NCBI RefSeq assembly: GCF_000745775.1 | Contig: NZ_JQJY01000010.1 | Coordinates: 62,001 to 126,000, forward strand | From: Flavobacterium sp. ASV13 | GTDB lineage: Bacteria; Bacteroidota; Bacteroidia; Flavobacteriales; Flavobacteriaceae | DNA: 64,000 nt | Direction: 5' to 3' | Part shown: piece after piece, positions 30,417 to 38,202 of the stretch | Numbering within the stretch: the stretch's first letter is position 1 | Layout of the letters: every line of letters starts with the position of its first letter | The notes under the pieces: generated by a model | Database searches by the model: none | Told to the model about the DNA's origin: nothing | What the model saw: the letters and a program-made list of their open reading frames with translations, nothing else | Translations under genes and position numbers: made by a program

Positions 30417-31010
30417 TTAGCTACGTGGAGGAAAAACTCCTTCCATAGCAATACAAAAATTAGTACCCAAATATGGATTTCTAAGTCCAAATGGCTGACT
30501 GCCTCCAGCTATAGATGTAGAACCAGCTATACTAGAAGTTATACCTCCAACCTTAACTGTAGTTCCAGTAGGCTCACAATAAATATTTGGTGTAGCACCA
30601 GCTGCCCCTAAATAATTAGAACCACTATCCGTTTCATTAGAATTTGTTCCACCACTATAAGCAAGTGCGCTAGTAGCTAAATTTACCTGATTAGCACCAG
30701 TTCCAGCATTGATTTGGTGATTGTGCATAGGCATATTGTTGATTGTTAACGTAACACTTTCTGTTCCGCTAACTTCTCCCAAAGTAATAAGACTTAAACC
30801 AGGTCCCTGACCAACACCTACCATGCTGCGGCTTCTTAAATCTGGTAAAGCAAATGTAGTTTGTCCATTTCCACCGTAAGTAGTTCCTAGTAATGAAAAA
30901 AGCGCAGTATTTTGAGCTATAGATATTAATTGTCCACTGCATGTTGCCCAACCTCTTGGTGCAAAATCAAAACCAAAAGCCATAATTGATCCTAAAAAAA
31001 TGTCATTCAT
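30417..31010 (-). CDS. Phage tail-collar domain protein (MdpB/microcystin-dependent-protein type)
   Basis: A 197-residue protein with the tail-collar fold: IFLGSIMAFGFDFAPRGWA at the start, then CSGQLISIAQNTALFSLLGTT, TFALPDLRSR and NNMPMHNH. The C-terminus is Gly/Ser/Thr-rich and closes with the typical SQPFGLRNPYLGTNFCIA ending. It has no signal peptide. Standalone bacterial genes of this kind are common in Bacteroidota and often lie outside prophages, as here: no terminase, capsid, sheath or integrase is near. It is the first gene of an operon with the LivK-like, SprB-repeat and barrel genes. Function is unknown; an adhesive or tip-like surface role is one idea. Confidence 0.88.
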   Translation of the reverse strand: MNDIFLGSIMAFGFDFAPRGWATCSGQLISIAQNTALFSLLGTTYGGNGQTTFALPDLRSRSMVGVGQGPGLSLITLGEVSGTESVTLTINNMPMHNHQINAGTGANQVNLATSALAYSGGTNSNETDSGSNYLGAAGATPNIYCEPTGTTVKVGGITSSIAGSTSIAGGSQPFGLRNPYLGTNFCIAMEGVFPPRS

Positions 31011-31130
31011 AATTTTTTAATTAATTGGTTAATATTTGTTTTTTGATTTGTAAATAATTTGTCAGATAAAAAAATAGTTCTGACAGTTTTTTATTACATC
31101 GCTAAATTAATTTATATAAAGAGTTTTGGA

Positions 31131-31152
31131 ACAGGTGTTTATACCTGTTTTT
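31131..31152 (+). terminator. Terminator-like hairpin with no upstream gene
   Basis: ACAGGT and ACCTGT form a 6-bp stem with a 6-nt loop, followed by TTTTTT on the plus strand. No plus-strand gene lies just upstream. It may be chance, or it may end a small RNA antisense to the start of the collar operon. Confidence 0.25.
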
Positions 31153-31255
31153 TACAGAACATACACATAAACATTTGAACAATAATGCTTTGAAAATTGT
31201 ACTTATCTTAAATTAATTGAGAAAAACCTAAAATGGAGACAAAAACACAGGAAAT

Positions 31256-31414
31256 TTGGTACTAAAAAAACTAATAATCAAAGGAATTGTTTATTATCAT
31301 CAGGCAAAATATCATGTAGGATTTTGTGCCGATATCAGCAAAGAGAAAGCTGATTTTATGTATGCATTATGGGGAAGATTTTATGCAAAAAATTGTTTAT
31401 CCCTAAACTATTAA
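31256..31414 (+). pseudogene. Possible gene remnant, 52 codons without ATG
   Basis: An open frame with protein-like composition (KKLIIKGIVYYHQAKYHV, then GFCADISKEKADFMYALWG) that ends at TAA 31412-31414. There is a stop shortly upstream and no in-frame ATG before the conserved-looking part; TTG at 31256 is the only plausible start. It reads like the front of a lost gene rather than random DNA. I do not recognise the parent family. Confidence 0.3.
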
Positions 31415-31422
31415 TATAAAAA

Positions 31423-31454
31423 AAACTGTCTGCAAATAAAATTGCAGACAGTTT
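31423..31454. terminator. Strong terminator after the GG-leader peptide gene
   Basis: AAACTGTCTGCAA pairs perfectly over 13 bp with TTGCAGACAGTTT around a 6-nt loop. On the minus strand a long U-run follows. It is 50 nt beyond the stop of the 49-residue peptide gene, which supports that gene being expressed. Confidence 0.88.
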
Positions 31455-31503
31455 AATTTTTGAGTCAAATCACTATTAATAATGACTTAATCAAAAGCTC
31501 CTA

Positions 31504-31653
31504 TTAACAAGGAACCCATCTATCTCTAATTGGGTCTTCGCAAATTTCATCTTCACGATATCCACCAACAATTGTTTTCAATTGTTTTTCATTCAATTTC
31601 TGAACATCTTTAGCAATAAATTTTTTAACTTCTTTTGTTTTTAAAAATTTCAT
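31504..31653 (-). CDS. Double-glycine-leader peptide, candidate RiPP/bacteriocin-like precursor
   Basis: A 49-residue ORF, ATG at 31653 and TAA at 31506-31504 with a second in-frame stop directly after. The N-terminal 31 residues are a Lys-rich helical leader ending KLNEKQLKTIVGG, the classic double-glycine cleavage signal of peptides processed by C39 proteases. The predicted core is YREDEICEDPIRDRWVPC, 18 residues, acidic, with two Cys that could form a disulfide or be modified. It lies 88 bp downstream of the C39-like/VKOR/thioredoxin gene on the same strand and just before a strong terminator. Leader type is established knowledge; that the core is matured and exported is inference. Confidence 0.75.
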   Translation of the reverse strand: MKFLKTKEVKKFIAKDVQKLNEKQLKTIVGGYREDEICEDPIRDRWVPC

Positions 31654-31741
31654 AATATGTTATTTGGGTTAATTTATATTCCAATCATTTAGAGACACTT
31701 GGAATTTATGTCTATCCTGCGCAAGAATTTTTTATATATTT

Positions 31742-33310
31742 TTATATTTGAACTAAATCATTTTTTTTAAACACTTCTTTATCCTCAGCATAATCATTTA
31801 GAAAATATTTCAGTTCAGAAATTTCATATTCGTTAGGAAACAATTTATTATTCACAATTTTCACTGGTGTATAATTGAATTCATTTGCAGTACACCAATT
31901 ATATTGCTGTTCAATTTGTTGGTACACTTTTGGACTAATAAAATCCACTTTCCACTTTTCTATCCATTTTTTCAAACTGATTTCCTGCATATACCAATCT
32001 ATGATCGCTTCTTTTGCCAAATCTTCGTTTAAAAAATTGATTTCCAACAAATGCTCTGCAACAACCTTATAAGGATTATCATTATTATCTGGATTGATGT
32101 TGAATATAATATTTAGAGAAATTTTTTCAGGATATTTCGTAATCAATTCGAAAGCTTCTGCAAAAACTTTATAGCAATATTTACACTTCGGACTTACTAT
32201 AAGAATTATACGAACAGCTGCATTGTTGTCACCAAATTTTAAAGCTTTTAATTCATCAAGCCCTTTTAAAACAGGTATATCATTAGATAAGAAGTTTACT
32301 ATTTTATAATTTCTTTTAAACTTCTTTAATTTACTTACTTCTTTTTCTGCTTTAATTTTATTTTCCAATGTTTTGCTCTGAATCAACCAGAAAGAACTAA
32401 TCAATACCATTGAAAACAGATAAAAAAACAAATTGGAAAATGTAATAGGAATAAATGAATCTTTCATAAAAACCCATACAGCACCTTGAAACATAATTAG
32501 AAAAGATACTCCTAAACATAGCAAACACCATTTTTTCAATTGCATTTTTTGAATCCAAATTGAATATCCAATTATTGGTAAAGAAAGCAAGCTCACTAAA
32601 CCTATTATATTATTTGAGTAAGATGGATTAAGTAACAATGATATCAGATTGATTCCAAAAAAGAGGATTGGCAAATCTGAAAAACTAAGCCATTCGTTAA
32701 TTTTAGCTTTATCTGAGCTAATAACAGATTCGCATGATGTGTTTGAACTTCTATTACATAACTGAGAAACGATTTCATTTTTTAACCCTAATTTTTCTTT
32801 AACAATTAGAATGCTGAAAACTAATCCCACCGCCGAAGTTGAAAAGAAAATAATTCCATTCTCATCATAATTATTATTAAAAATTGAAATAATTAATAAG
32901 GCAAAAACTGGCAAACTAAAAAAGAACCATTTTAAAGCAGTTTTTAAAGTTTTGCCTATAGAAGTAGGATTGGATTCAATAACTAAAATAATTCCATTCC
33001 AGCCTTTGATAAAATCATCAAACGACAAACTCTTCCCTCCTGTTTTTTCAAATTCAATTTTTATTGAAGTTTTGCTCTTTGTAACTAAAACTAAATCTTT
33101 ATTATAAATTGCCAAAAAAGAATCTGGTAATTCGGACAGCTCATCTTTTGAAATTTTAAGTGCTGAATTTTCTATATCCAGTAACTCTAAACTATCTGTA
33201 ATTGCAAATAAACTAGGAAAGTCAGGATGAGATTCAAACAAATCTTTGAATGCAAATTTTTGATCTGCAAAATTGTTTATGCTTAAATACTTTTGAACTA
33301 AATGTACCAT
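31742..33310 (-). CDS. Fusion: inactive C39-like domain, VKOR membrane domain and thioredoxin domain
   Basis: A 522-residue membrane protein. Residues about 1-112 resemble a C39 peptidase domain (FESHPDFPSLFAITDSLELL, then LSFDDFIKGWNGIILVIE) but contain no Cys and lack the catalytic His (NKDLVLV instead of HFVV), so the domain is probably a leader-binding, non-cleaving version. Helices from about 125 to 310 form a VKOR domain with loop Cys185/Cys193 and active-site Cys262-x-x-Cys265 in WCLLC. Residues about 335-510 are a DsbA-like thioredoxin domain with Cys376-x-x-Cys379 (PKCKYC) and cis-Pro482. By family knowledge this is a self-contained disulfide-forming machine. It is inferred to act on the two-Cys peptide encoded directly downstream. 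Confidence 0.85.
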   Translation of the reverse strand: MVHLVQKYLSINNFADQKFAFKDLFESHPDFPSLFAITDSLELLDIENSALKISKDELSELPDSFLAIYNKDLVLVTKSKTSIKIEFEKTGGKSLSFDDFIKGWNGIILVIESNPTSIGKTLKTALKWFFFSLPVFALLIISIFNNNYDENGIIFFSTSAVGLVFSILIVKEKLGLKNEIVSQLCNRSSNTSCESVISSDKAKINEWLSFSDLPILFFGINLISLLLNPSYSNNIIGLVSLLSLPIIGYSIWIQKMQLKKWCLLCLGVSFLIMFQGAVWVFMKDSFIPITFSNLFFYLFSMVLISSFWLIQSKTLENKIKAEKEVSKLKKFKRNYKIVNFLSNDIPVLKGLDELKALKFGDNNAAVRIILIVSPKCKYCYKVFAEAFELITKYPEKISLNIIFNINPDNNDNPYKVVAEHLLEINFLNEDLAKEAIIDWYMQEISLKKWIEKWKVDFISPKVYQQIEQQYNWCTANEFNYTPVKIVNNKLFPNEYEISELKYFLNDYAEDKEVFKKNDLVQI

Positions 33311-33662
33311 AGAATTTCCAATCCGTTAATTATACTTTTTATAAGTATACAAGAAAAATTATCCAATATTTTGTAATTAGAAAGTCACATTCTGAGTTTA
33401 CAAAAGCAAAATTCTACTTACAAATATGATTTTTTATACCAACATTTTATTACGGGAAACCGCATATTTTAAAACTTTAACATAATTCATTTAAAACAAA
33501 TGCGAACAAATATGTTAAACAACACTATTAATTGATGAAAATTTAACTCAAGAAAAACACAAATCTTAATCTATACTAAATACAGCAACCTCTGATATTA
33601 ACTGCTAATTTTAATTTATGATTAGGCGTTTTTAGTCAATGTAGGTTTTAGAATTTTCAAAA
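33311..33662 (-). promoter_or_regulatory. Control region of the C39-like/VKOR gene with 16-bp motif
   Basis: A 352-bp AT-rich gap. At 33450-33465 the plus strand reads TTACGGGAAACCGCAT, 139 bp upstream of the gene start. The same motif, with TTT in place of AAA, lies upstream of the glycosyltransferase-like gene. No other ORF, clear -7 box or terminator was seen in the gap. Confidence 0.5.
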
Positions 33663-35000
33663 TTATTTATAGATGGCAATTATTTTAAAAACGATATAAT
33701 TTGTTAACATTCTATTGATTAGCATTAAAAAGTCATTTTTTGCCTCTTGAGAATCATCGTCAAAATGAGTGTACATTTTAGCTATAAGATCAAAATATCC
33801 AATTCCCTCTGATATTTCAGATAAAATGACTTCATCTAAATCATCTAAATCGTATTTTCTGGATACAGAATTGAGTTCTTTAATTTCTAAAAAGGAAAGT
33901 TCCTGATCATCGAGAGTAGTAAATACTTGCTCAAAACCATCGAGCAATACTATATTAAAATCTTCTTTATTAAGCAGCAGTCTCTGTAGATAACGTGGCA
34001 AGCCTTCTGTATATAAGTCTCTTTTCAATAAATAATTGTCAGATGTAGACACATTATTTCTCAACTCTAAATCAAAATCTGAAATCAATTCATCAACCTT
34101 CTTTTTTGTTAGAAACTCAATTTCATTTTGATTGCCTTCAGCTTCATTAATTAATCGGGTGATTTTTGAATAACTTTCCGGATAATTCTTCATTATATAT
34201 ACTTCCATGGCTTTACATACATGAGGATTTCTTTTATAAACTCCTAATAAATGTAAATACGTTTTATCGGGTACTTCCTGAAATTCAGCAAAACCTATAT
34301 ATTCACCATCGTCGAATACTTCATCAAACAAAAAATTTATCTCCTTATTCTGAATTTTAGCAAATTGATAAAACAATACCTGTTCAAAGAAAAGATTAAA
34401 ATTATGGAAATTATTTTCAGGTAAAGAGCTTCTATTTTTATCTACAAAGTCAATGCTTCTTTTTGTGTATTCTTTAAAAAAGTCAATATCATTTCCGCCA
34501 ACAACTCCCATATTACAAGCAAAATTTTTTGTGTGCTTATGATAGTTTTCAATTTCAATTGGCATGTATGAAAGATTCGGCGAAATTTCATTCCACATTT
34601 TAATATAACAATCTGCTGTAATTTCTAAATTTTGAGTGATTAAAGCAGCATCTTTAAATTTGTTTTCTAAAGATTCCCATACAAAAACATCGCCGTCGAT
34701 ATGCAAAAACGGTTCATTTTGCATTTCATAAACCTTAATCTTTGAAATTGCCCAAAGATCTTTATGGTAATCATTTAAATCATCTAAAATCACATGAACT
34801 TTAGTATATGGCAATTGTAATTTTGTAATTAATATTTCATATCCAAAACGATCTGTATAAAGTTCAACCTCTTTATGATATTTAACTAATTGATGGCAGC
34901 TTAATAGCCAGCTCATCCAATTATATTTATATGAAAGCCATCCATAACTGTTTCTAAAATCTGTCAAATTTCCTGACCAAAAACTTTGTACTATTTTCAT
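33663..35000 (-). CDS. Glycosyltransferase-like protein (DUF6734-type) of the peptide locus
   Basis: A 445-residue cytoplasmic protein starting MKIVQSFWSGN. The first 300 residues look like a GT-A-type glycosyltransferase with a central acidic motif LHIDGDVFVWESL near 98-110 and later HLLGVYKRNPHVC. As I recall, this pattern matches the Bacteroidota family DUF6734, often found near double-glycine peptides; this could not be verified here. The C-terminal part (about 300-445) is helical and acidic without known motifs. It is upstream of the C39-like/VKOR gene by 352 bp on the same strand and shares its upstream motif. A sugar-adding role on the peptide is possible; the acceptor is unknown. Confidence 0.65.
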   Translation of the reverse strand: MKIVQSFWSGNLTDFRNSYGWLSYKYNWMSWLLSCHQLVKYHKEVELYTDRFGYEILITKLQLPYTKVHVILDDLNDYHKDLWAISKIKVYEMQNEPFLHIDGDVFVWESLENKFKDAALITQNLEITADCYIKMWNEISPNLSYMPIEIENYHKHTKNFACNMGVVGGNDIDFFKEYTKRSIDFVDKNRSSLPENNFHNFNLFFEQVLFYQFAKIQNKEINFLFDEVFDDGEYIGFAEFQEVPDKTYLHLLGVYKRNPHVCKAMEVYIMKNYPESYSKITRLINEAEGNQNEIEFLTKKKVDELISDFDLELRNNVSTSDNYLLKRDLYTEGLPRYLQRLLLNKEDFNIVLLDGFEQVFTTLDDQELSFLEIKELNSVSRKYDLDDLDEVILSEISEGIGYFDLIAKMYTHFDDDSQEAKNDFLMLINRMLTNYIVFKIIAIYK

Positions 35001-35057
35001 TTAAAAATCTTGCTAAATTAATGACACTCAAATAAACAAAAGGAATTAGAATATTTG

Positions 35058-35073
35058 TTACGGGTTTCCGCAT
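35058..35073. promoter_or_regulatory. 16-bp motif TTACGGGTTTCCGCAT
   Basis: It sits 57 bp upstream of the glycosyltransferase-like gene start and is the second copy of the motif at 33450-33465; only the central three bases differ (TTT versus AAA). The half-sites CGG and CCG form an inverted repeat, as expected for a dimeric regulator. It also lies 136 bp upstream of the divergent lipoprotein gene. Confidence 0.5.
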
Positions 35074-35111
35074 TTAACAATACTATAAATAAGGTATTTA
35101 TTTCAGTATTA

Positions 35112-35127
35112 GATTTAGATCTAAATC
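35112..35127. promoter_or_regulatory. 16-bp perfect palindrome GATTTAGATCTAAATC
   Basis: A perfect palindrome in the divergent gap, 82 bp upstream of the plus-strand lipoprotein gene and 112 bp from the minus-strand glycosyltransferase-like gene. It is a candidate operator. A TAAATTTG at 35177-35184 could be the -7 box of the lipoprotein gene, but no TTG was found at the right distance. Confidence 0.4.
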
Positions 35128-35209
35128 CTATAAAATCTAATACATTATTTTATAACCAAAATTTTCCAAAGAAATTTAAATTTGAGATACTTAACTTAAA
35201 AAATAGATT

Positions 35210-35674
35210 ATGAAAAATGTTATATTTATTATGATCTCAGTTTTCTTTTATTCATGTCAACAAAAAGAAATCAAAAACAATTCTGCAAAGGTTCAAGATA
35301 CAATCACAATCCAAAAAAACAGAAAGGAAAACAAACAAATTGATGACACTATTTTCATGAATTTTAAAAATGCCAAAGGTTTATACACAGCCGAAGGTCA
35401 ATTAGATTCAATTCACCCTCGCGTATTTATAAAATTCAAAAATGAAATTCTGGGTGAATTGAACGGAAAGATTATTTTGGCAACAGACAATGGAAACATA
35501 CGTTTTAACCAAATTATTTTTCCAGATAACTCTTCAGACGGCCCTTTTGGAAAAGACTTGCAAATACAACTCACTCAAAAAGGAAATCATATTATTATAG
35601 TTGGACATTCACAAATGGCAGATAATCCGTATTGGGGTAAATTTAAAGTACAACTTGAGAATTCAAAAGAATAA
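35210..35674 (+). CDS. Small lipoprotein of unknown function
   Basis: A 154-residue protein with a lipoprotein signal (MKNVIFIMISVFFYSCQQKE, acceptor Cys at residue 16). A Lys/Asn-rich linker follows. The C-terminal domain of about 100 residues has predicted beta-strands (HPRVFIKFKNEILGELNGKI, IQLTQKGNHIIIVGHSQ). No family is recognised. It is transcribed away from the peptide locus and ends before a 600-bp gap. Confidence 0.65.
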   Translation: MKNVIFIMISVFFYSCQQKEIKNNSAKVQDTITIQKNRKENKQIDDTIFMNFKNAKGLYTAEGQLDSIHPRVFIKFKNEILGELNGKIILATDNGNIRFNQIIFPDNSSDGPFGKDLQIQLTQKGNHIIIVGHSQMADNPYWGKFKVQLENSKE

Positions 35675-36186
35675 ATATATCCATCAAATTAATGATTTAC
35701 CGATAAGATTTTGATACCTAAATTTTAGTTTTTTTCCTTCTGATTTCAAAAAATAGATAAAACCAAGAATAAGCCACTATTTTACCTTACGTAAATATAC
35801 TTGGTTTGTTAAGCTTATTTTTAATTTTTCCTACAATTTTAATTCTCAAAAAAGTTTTTTTATAATTCCAATACCATGTAAAGGCTAAAATTATAAGCTT
35901 AAAACTATAATTACCACAAAAACAAAACCTTACAAAAAACAAGAAAAACAAAATTAAAATTCTTCCACCATCATATGGTAAAAAATAAAAAGCACAAATA
36001 GCTAATTATCAGACACTTAAGCCTAAAATAATGAAAATTACAATATTCTAAAAAACAACCACTAAATGGTGATAAAAAAATAAAATATAAACGCCTCATT
36101 GTCAGTATTTTTTTAGAAAACATTCCAAGAAAAAGTTAGAACTCCAAAAAAAAGTAGGAAAAAAGAAGAAATCAATTTATCGAAAA
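35675..36186. other. Gene-free AT-rich interval
   Basis: About 510 bp of very AT-rich DNA in which I see no credible ORF, RNA, repeat or hairpin terminator. Confidence 0.5.
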
Positions 36187-36218
36187 TTGATAGCTGGATA
36201 TTTTTAAAAATATATTTG
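36187..36218 (+). promoter_or_regulatory. Promoter of the roadblock-like gene
   Basis: TTG at 36187-36189 and TATATTTG at 36211-36218 with 21 nt between them fit the Bacteroidota promoter pattern. The leader to the ATG at 36277 would be about 50 nt. Confidence 0.6.
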
Positions 36219-36276
36219 TAAAGTCGACAACAGCTAAAGAAAAAAACAAATATTAACCAATTAAATACACCCAATT

Positions 36277-36654
36277 ATGTCAGACTTTTTAAAACAATTC
36301 GGAGACGATCTAGAAAAAAATGTACCAGGATTTATCGCAGTTTCAATTGCAGAAATTCAAACAGGAATGTCCTACTTTTCACTTTCAGTAGTTCCAGAAT
36401 TTGATCCAGAATTAGCATCTGCTTTTAACCTTGAAGTTGTAAAAGCAAAAATGAACGCTGTTAGTGCTTTAGGGCTTAAAAATCAGGTTGTTTCAGATAT
36501 CATGATTACGTTAACCTCCCAAATTCATATTATTGATGTTTCTGAGAACAACTTATATATGATCTATCTTGCAGTTGATTCCACTAAAGCAAACTTAGGA
36601 ATGACAAAAGCAATTCTGAACAAATACAAAAAAGAGATTGCTTCTAAATTATAA
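36277..36654 (+). CDS. Roadblock/LC7-like small protein
   Basis: A 125-residue cytoplasmic protein. The length and the layout fit the roadblock/LC7 fold: helix, strands around FIAVSIAEIQTGMSYFSLSV, helix, then QIHIIDVSENNLYMIYLAVD and a C-terminal helix. Members in bacteria work with small GTPases or as regulatory dimers. No MglA-type GTPase gene is nearby. It has its own promoter and terminator and precedes a secreted protein gene. The assignment comes from the strand pattern and is moderate. Confidence 0.6.
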   Translation: MSDFLKQFGDDLEKNVPGFIAVSIAEIQTGMSYFSLSVVPEFDPELASAFNLEVVKAKMNAVSALGLKNQVVSDIMITLTSQIHIIDVSENNLYMIYLAVDSTKANLGMTKAILNKYKKEIASKL

Positions 36655-36673
36655 TGATTTGAAATTGTGAAAT

Positions 36674-36703
36674 GGCTGACTTTTTTTAAAGTCGGCCTTT
36701 TTT
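36674..36703 (+). terminator. Terminator after the roadblock-like gene
   Basis: GGCTGACTTT and AAAGTCGGCC form a 10-bp stem with one G-U pair and a TTTT loop, followed by six T residues. It lies 20 nt beyond the stop. Confidence 0.8.
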
Positions 36704-36736
36704 AAAATATTAATTAATTTAAAAAAGTGAGACGTT

Positions 36737-38017
36737 ATGAAGAATAAATTAATATTGCTTGTATTTTTTGCTTTCACAATCCTAATTAATGCACAAAACA
36801 TCAAAGGTATTAACGGCGATACCAATTGGCTGAACATGTGGACAAATTTTAATCCCAAAACAACCAATTATAATGAAGCCTCTATAATACTAAATGGTAC
36901 TATTAGTGCAGACATGACATTAAAAAAAGAAAATGTTTATGTATTAGTCGGCACTGTTTATGTTGCTCCAAATGTAACTTTGACCATTCAGCCTGGTACG
37001 CTTATAAGGTGTGATACTGATACTTTAACTACATTAGTAATTACAAAAGGCGCCAAAATTATCGCTGAAGGTACCGAAACTGACCCAATCGTTTTTACCT
37101 CTAACAAGAACTCAGGAGATCGAAATCCGGGTGATTGGGGAGGCATTATTGTTTTTGGAGATGCGCCAATAAACAAAACTGGAGGAGTTGGTATTTTGGA
37201 TTTCGATCTTGATCCACAAAAAGCACAATATGGTGGTGATAACAAAGAATCTGATTCTGGAATTTTAAAATATGTCCGGATTGAGTTTTCAGGGAAAAAA
37301 ACATCTGGTAATAGACCAATAAATGGCCTATCGCTAGCTGGGGTTGGAAGTAAAACAAAATTAGAATATATCCAGGTTACTTCATCCGATGAGGATTCTT
37401 TTCAATTCTATGGCGGATATGTAAATGCCAACAATTTAGTATCTCTGCGCTCCGCAGATGATGATTTTGATTTTACACAAGGTGTCCAATGCAATCTCTC
37501 TAACAGTATTGCCATTCGAAGTCCGTTTCTATCTGATAGCTACGGATCTCGTTGTTTTGAAATGGAAACGGTTGATACCCGAAAAGGAGAAGTTTTAGAC
37601 AGCAAAAAAGAAATGACCCGAGTAAATGCTACCAATATCACGATGATGCATACAGAGGATATTGGAACTGAAATTCAAGGACTAAAACACGAAGCGATAT
37701 TAATTAGAGAAAATACTTTTTTAACATTGACCAATTCTGTAATATCAGGATTTAGCCACCTCATTATATTTTCAGATACCGTTACAATTTCTGATGAATT
37801 TTTAGGGAAAATAATTTTAAAAGATCTGCTTATTAATGATACCAAGATTATTGGAACAACGCAAAATACTGCTACCAATGCCTTCATTAGTAATTGGTAT
37901 CAAGGAAAAGAATTCGGAATCGATTTTATAAAACTCAAAAACGATGAATTATTTGCCAGTTCATCCATGAGAAAAAAGCCTGATTTTAGAATTAAAAGCC
38001 AAAACTTAACTAATTAA
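36737..38017 (+). CDS. Secreted beta-helix-like protein of unknown function
   Basis: A 426-residue exported protein (signal 1-20, INAQ). It shows the stacked-strand pattern of right-handed beta-helix proteins: VYVAPNVTLTIQPGTLI, KGAKIIAEGTETDPIVF, DWGGIIVFGDAP, LKYVRIEFSG and LEYIQVTSSDEDSF. Similar proteins in Flavobacteria are often long surface proteins with sorting tails. This one is short and has no visible type IX sorting domain. A substrate or partner cannot be named. It starts 34 nt after the terminator of the upstream gene, so it probably has its own weak promoter. Confidence 0.75.
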   Translation: MKNKLILLVFFAFTILINAQNIKGINGDTNWLNMWTNFNPKTTNYNEASIILNGTISADMTLKKENVYVLVGTVYVAPNVTLTIQPGTLIRCDTDTLTTLVITKGAKIIAEGTETDPIVFTSNKNSGDRNPGDWGGIIVFGDAPINKTGGVGILDFDLDPQKAQYGGDNKESDSGILKYVRIEFSGKKTSGNRPINGLSLAGVGSKTKLEYIQVTSSDEDSFQFYGGYVNANNLVSLRSADDDFDFTQGVQCNLSNSIAIRSPFLSDSYGSRCFEMETVDTRKGEVLDSKKEMTRVNATNITMMHTEDIGTEIQGLKHEAILIRENTFLTLTNSVISGFSHLIIFSDTVTISDEFLGKIILKDLLINDTKIIGTTQNTATNAFISNWYQGKEFGIDFIKLKNDELFASSSMRKKPDFRIKSQNLTN

Positions 38018-38029
38018 AAAATATCAATA

Positions 38030-38065
38030 AAAAAGCCAGTAATCTTTTAGATTACTGGCTTTTTT
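38030..38065. terminator. Strong bidirectional terminator
   Basis: GCCAGTAATC (38035-38044) pairs perfectly with GATTACTGGC (38050-38059), flanked by A-run and T-run. It ends the plus-strand beta-helix gene and can also stop read-through from the minus-strand Ppx/GppA-like gene. Confidence 0.88.
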
Positions 38066-38202
38066 ATATCATTTCACTTTCTCTTCACATATTTATAAAA
38101 CTACTTATTTGGAGCTTGATTTATAAATCACAATATTAAAAACTAAGCTTCAAAATCCCTCGTTTTCAACCTATATAAAGAATTATAGTTTAAAAGTTAT
38201 CT

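Noticed and set aside
30417..31010. Prophage or contractile injection system because of the tail-collar protein
   Set aside because: No terminase, capsid, sheath, baseplate, lysis or integrase gene is near; the gene is in an operon with host surface proteins.
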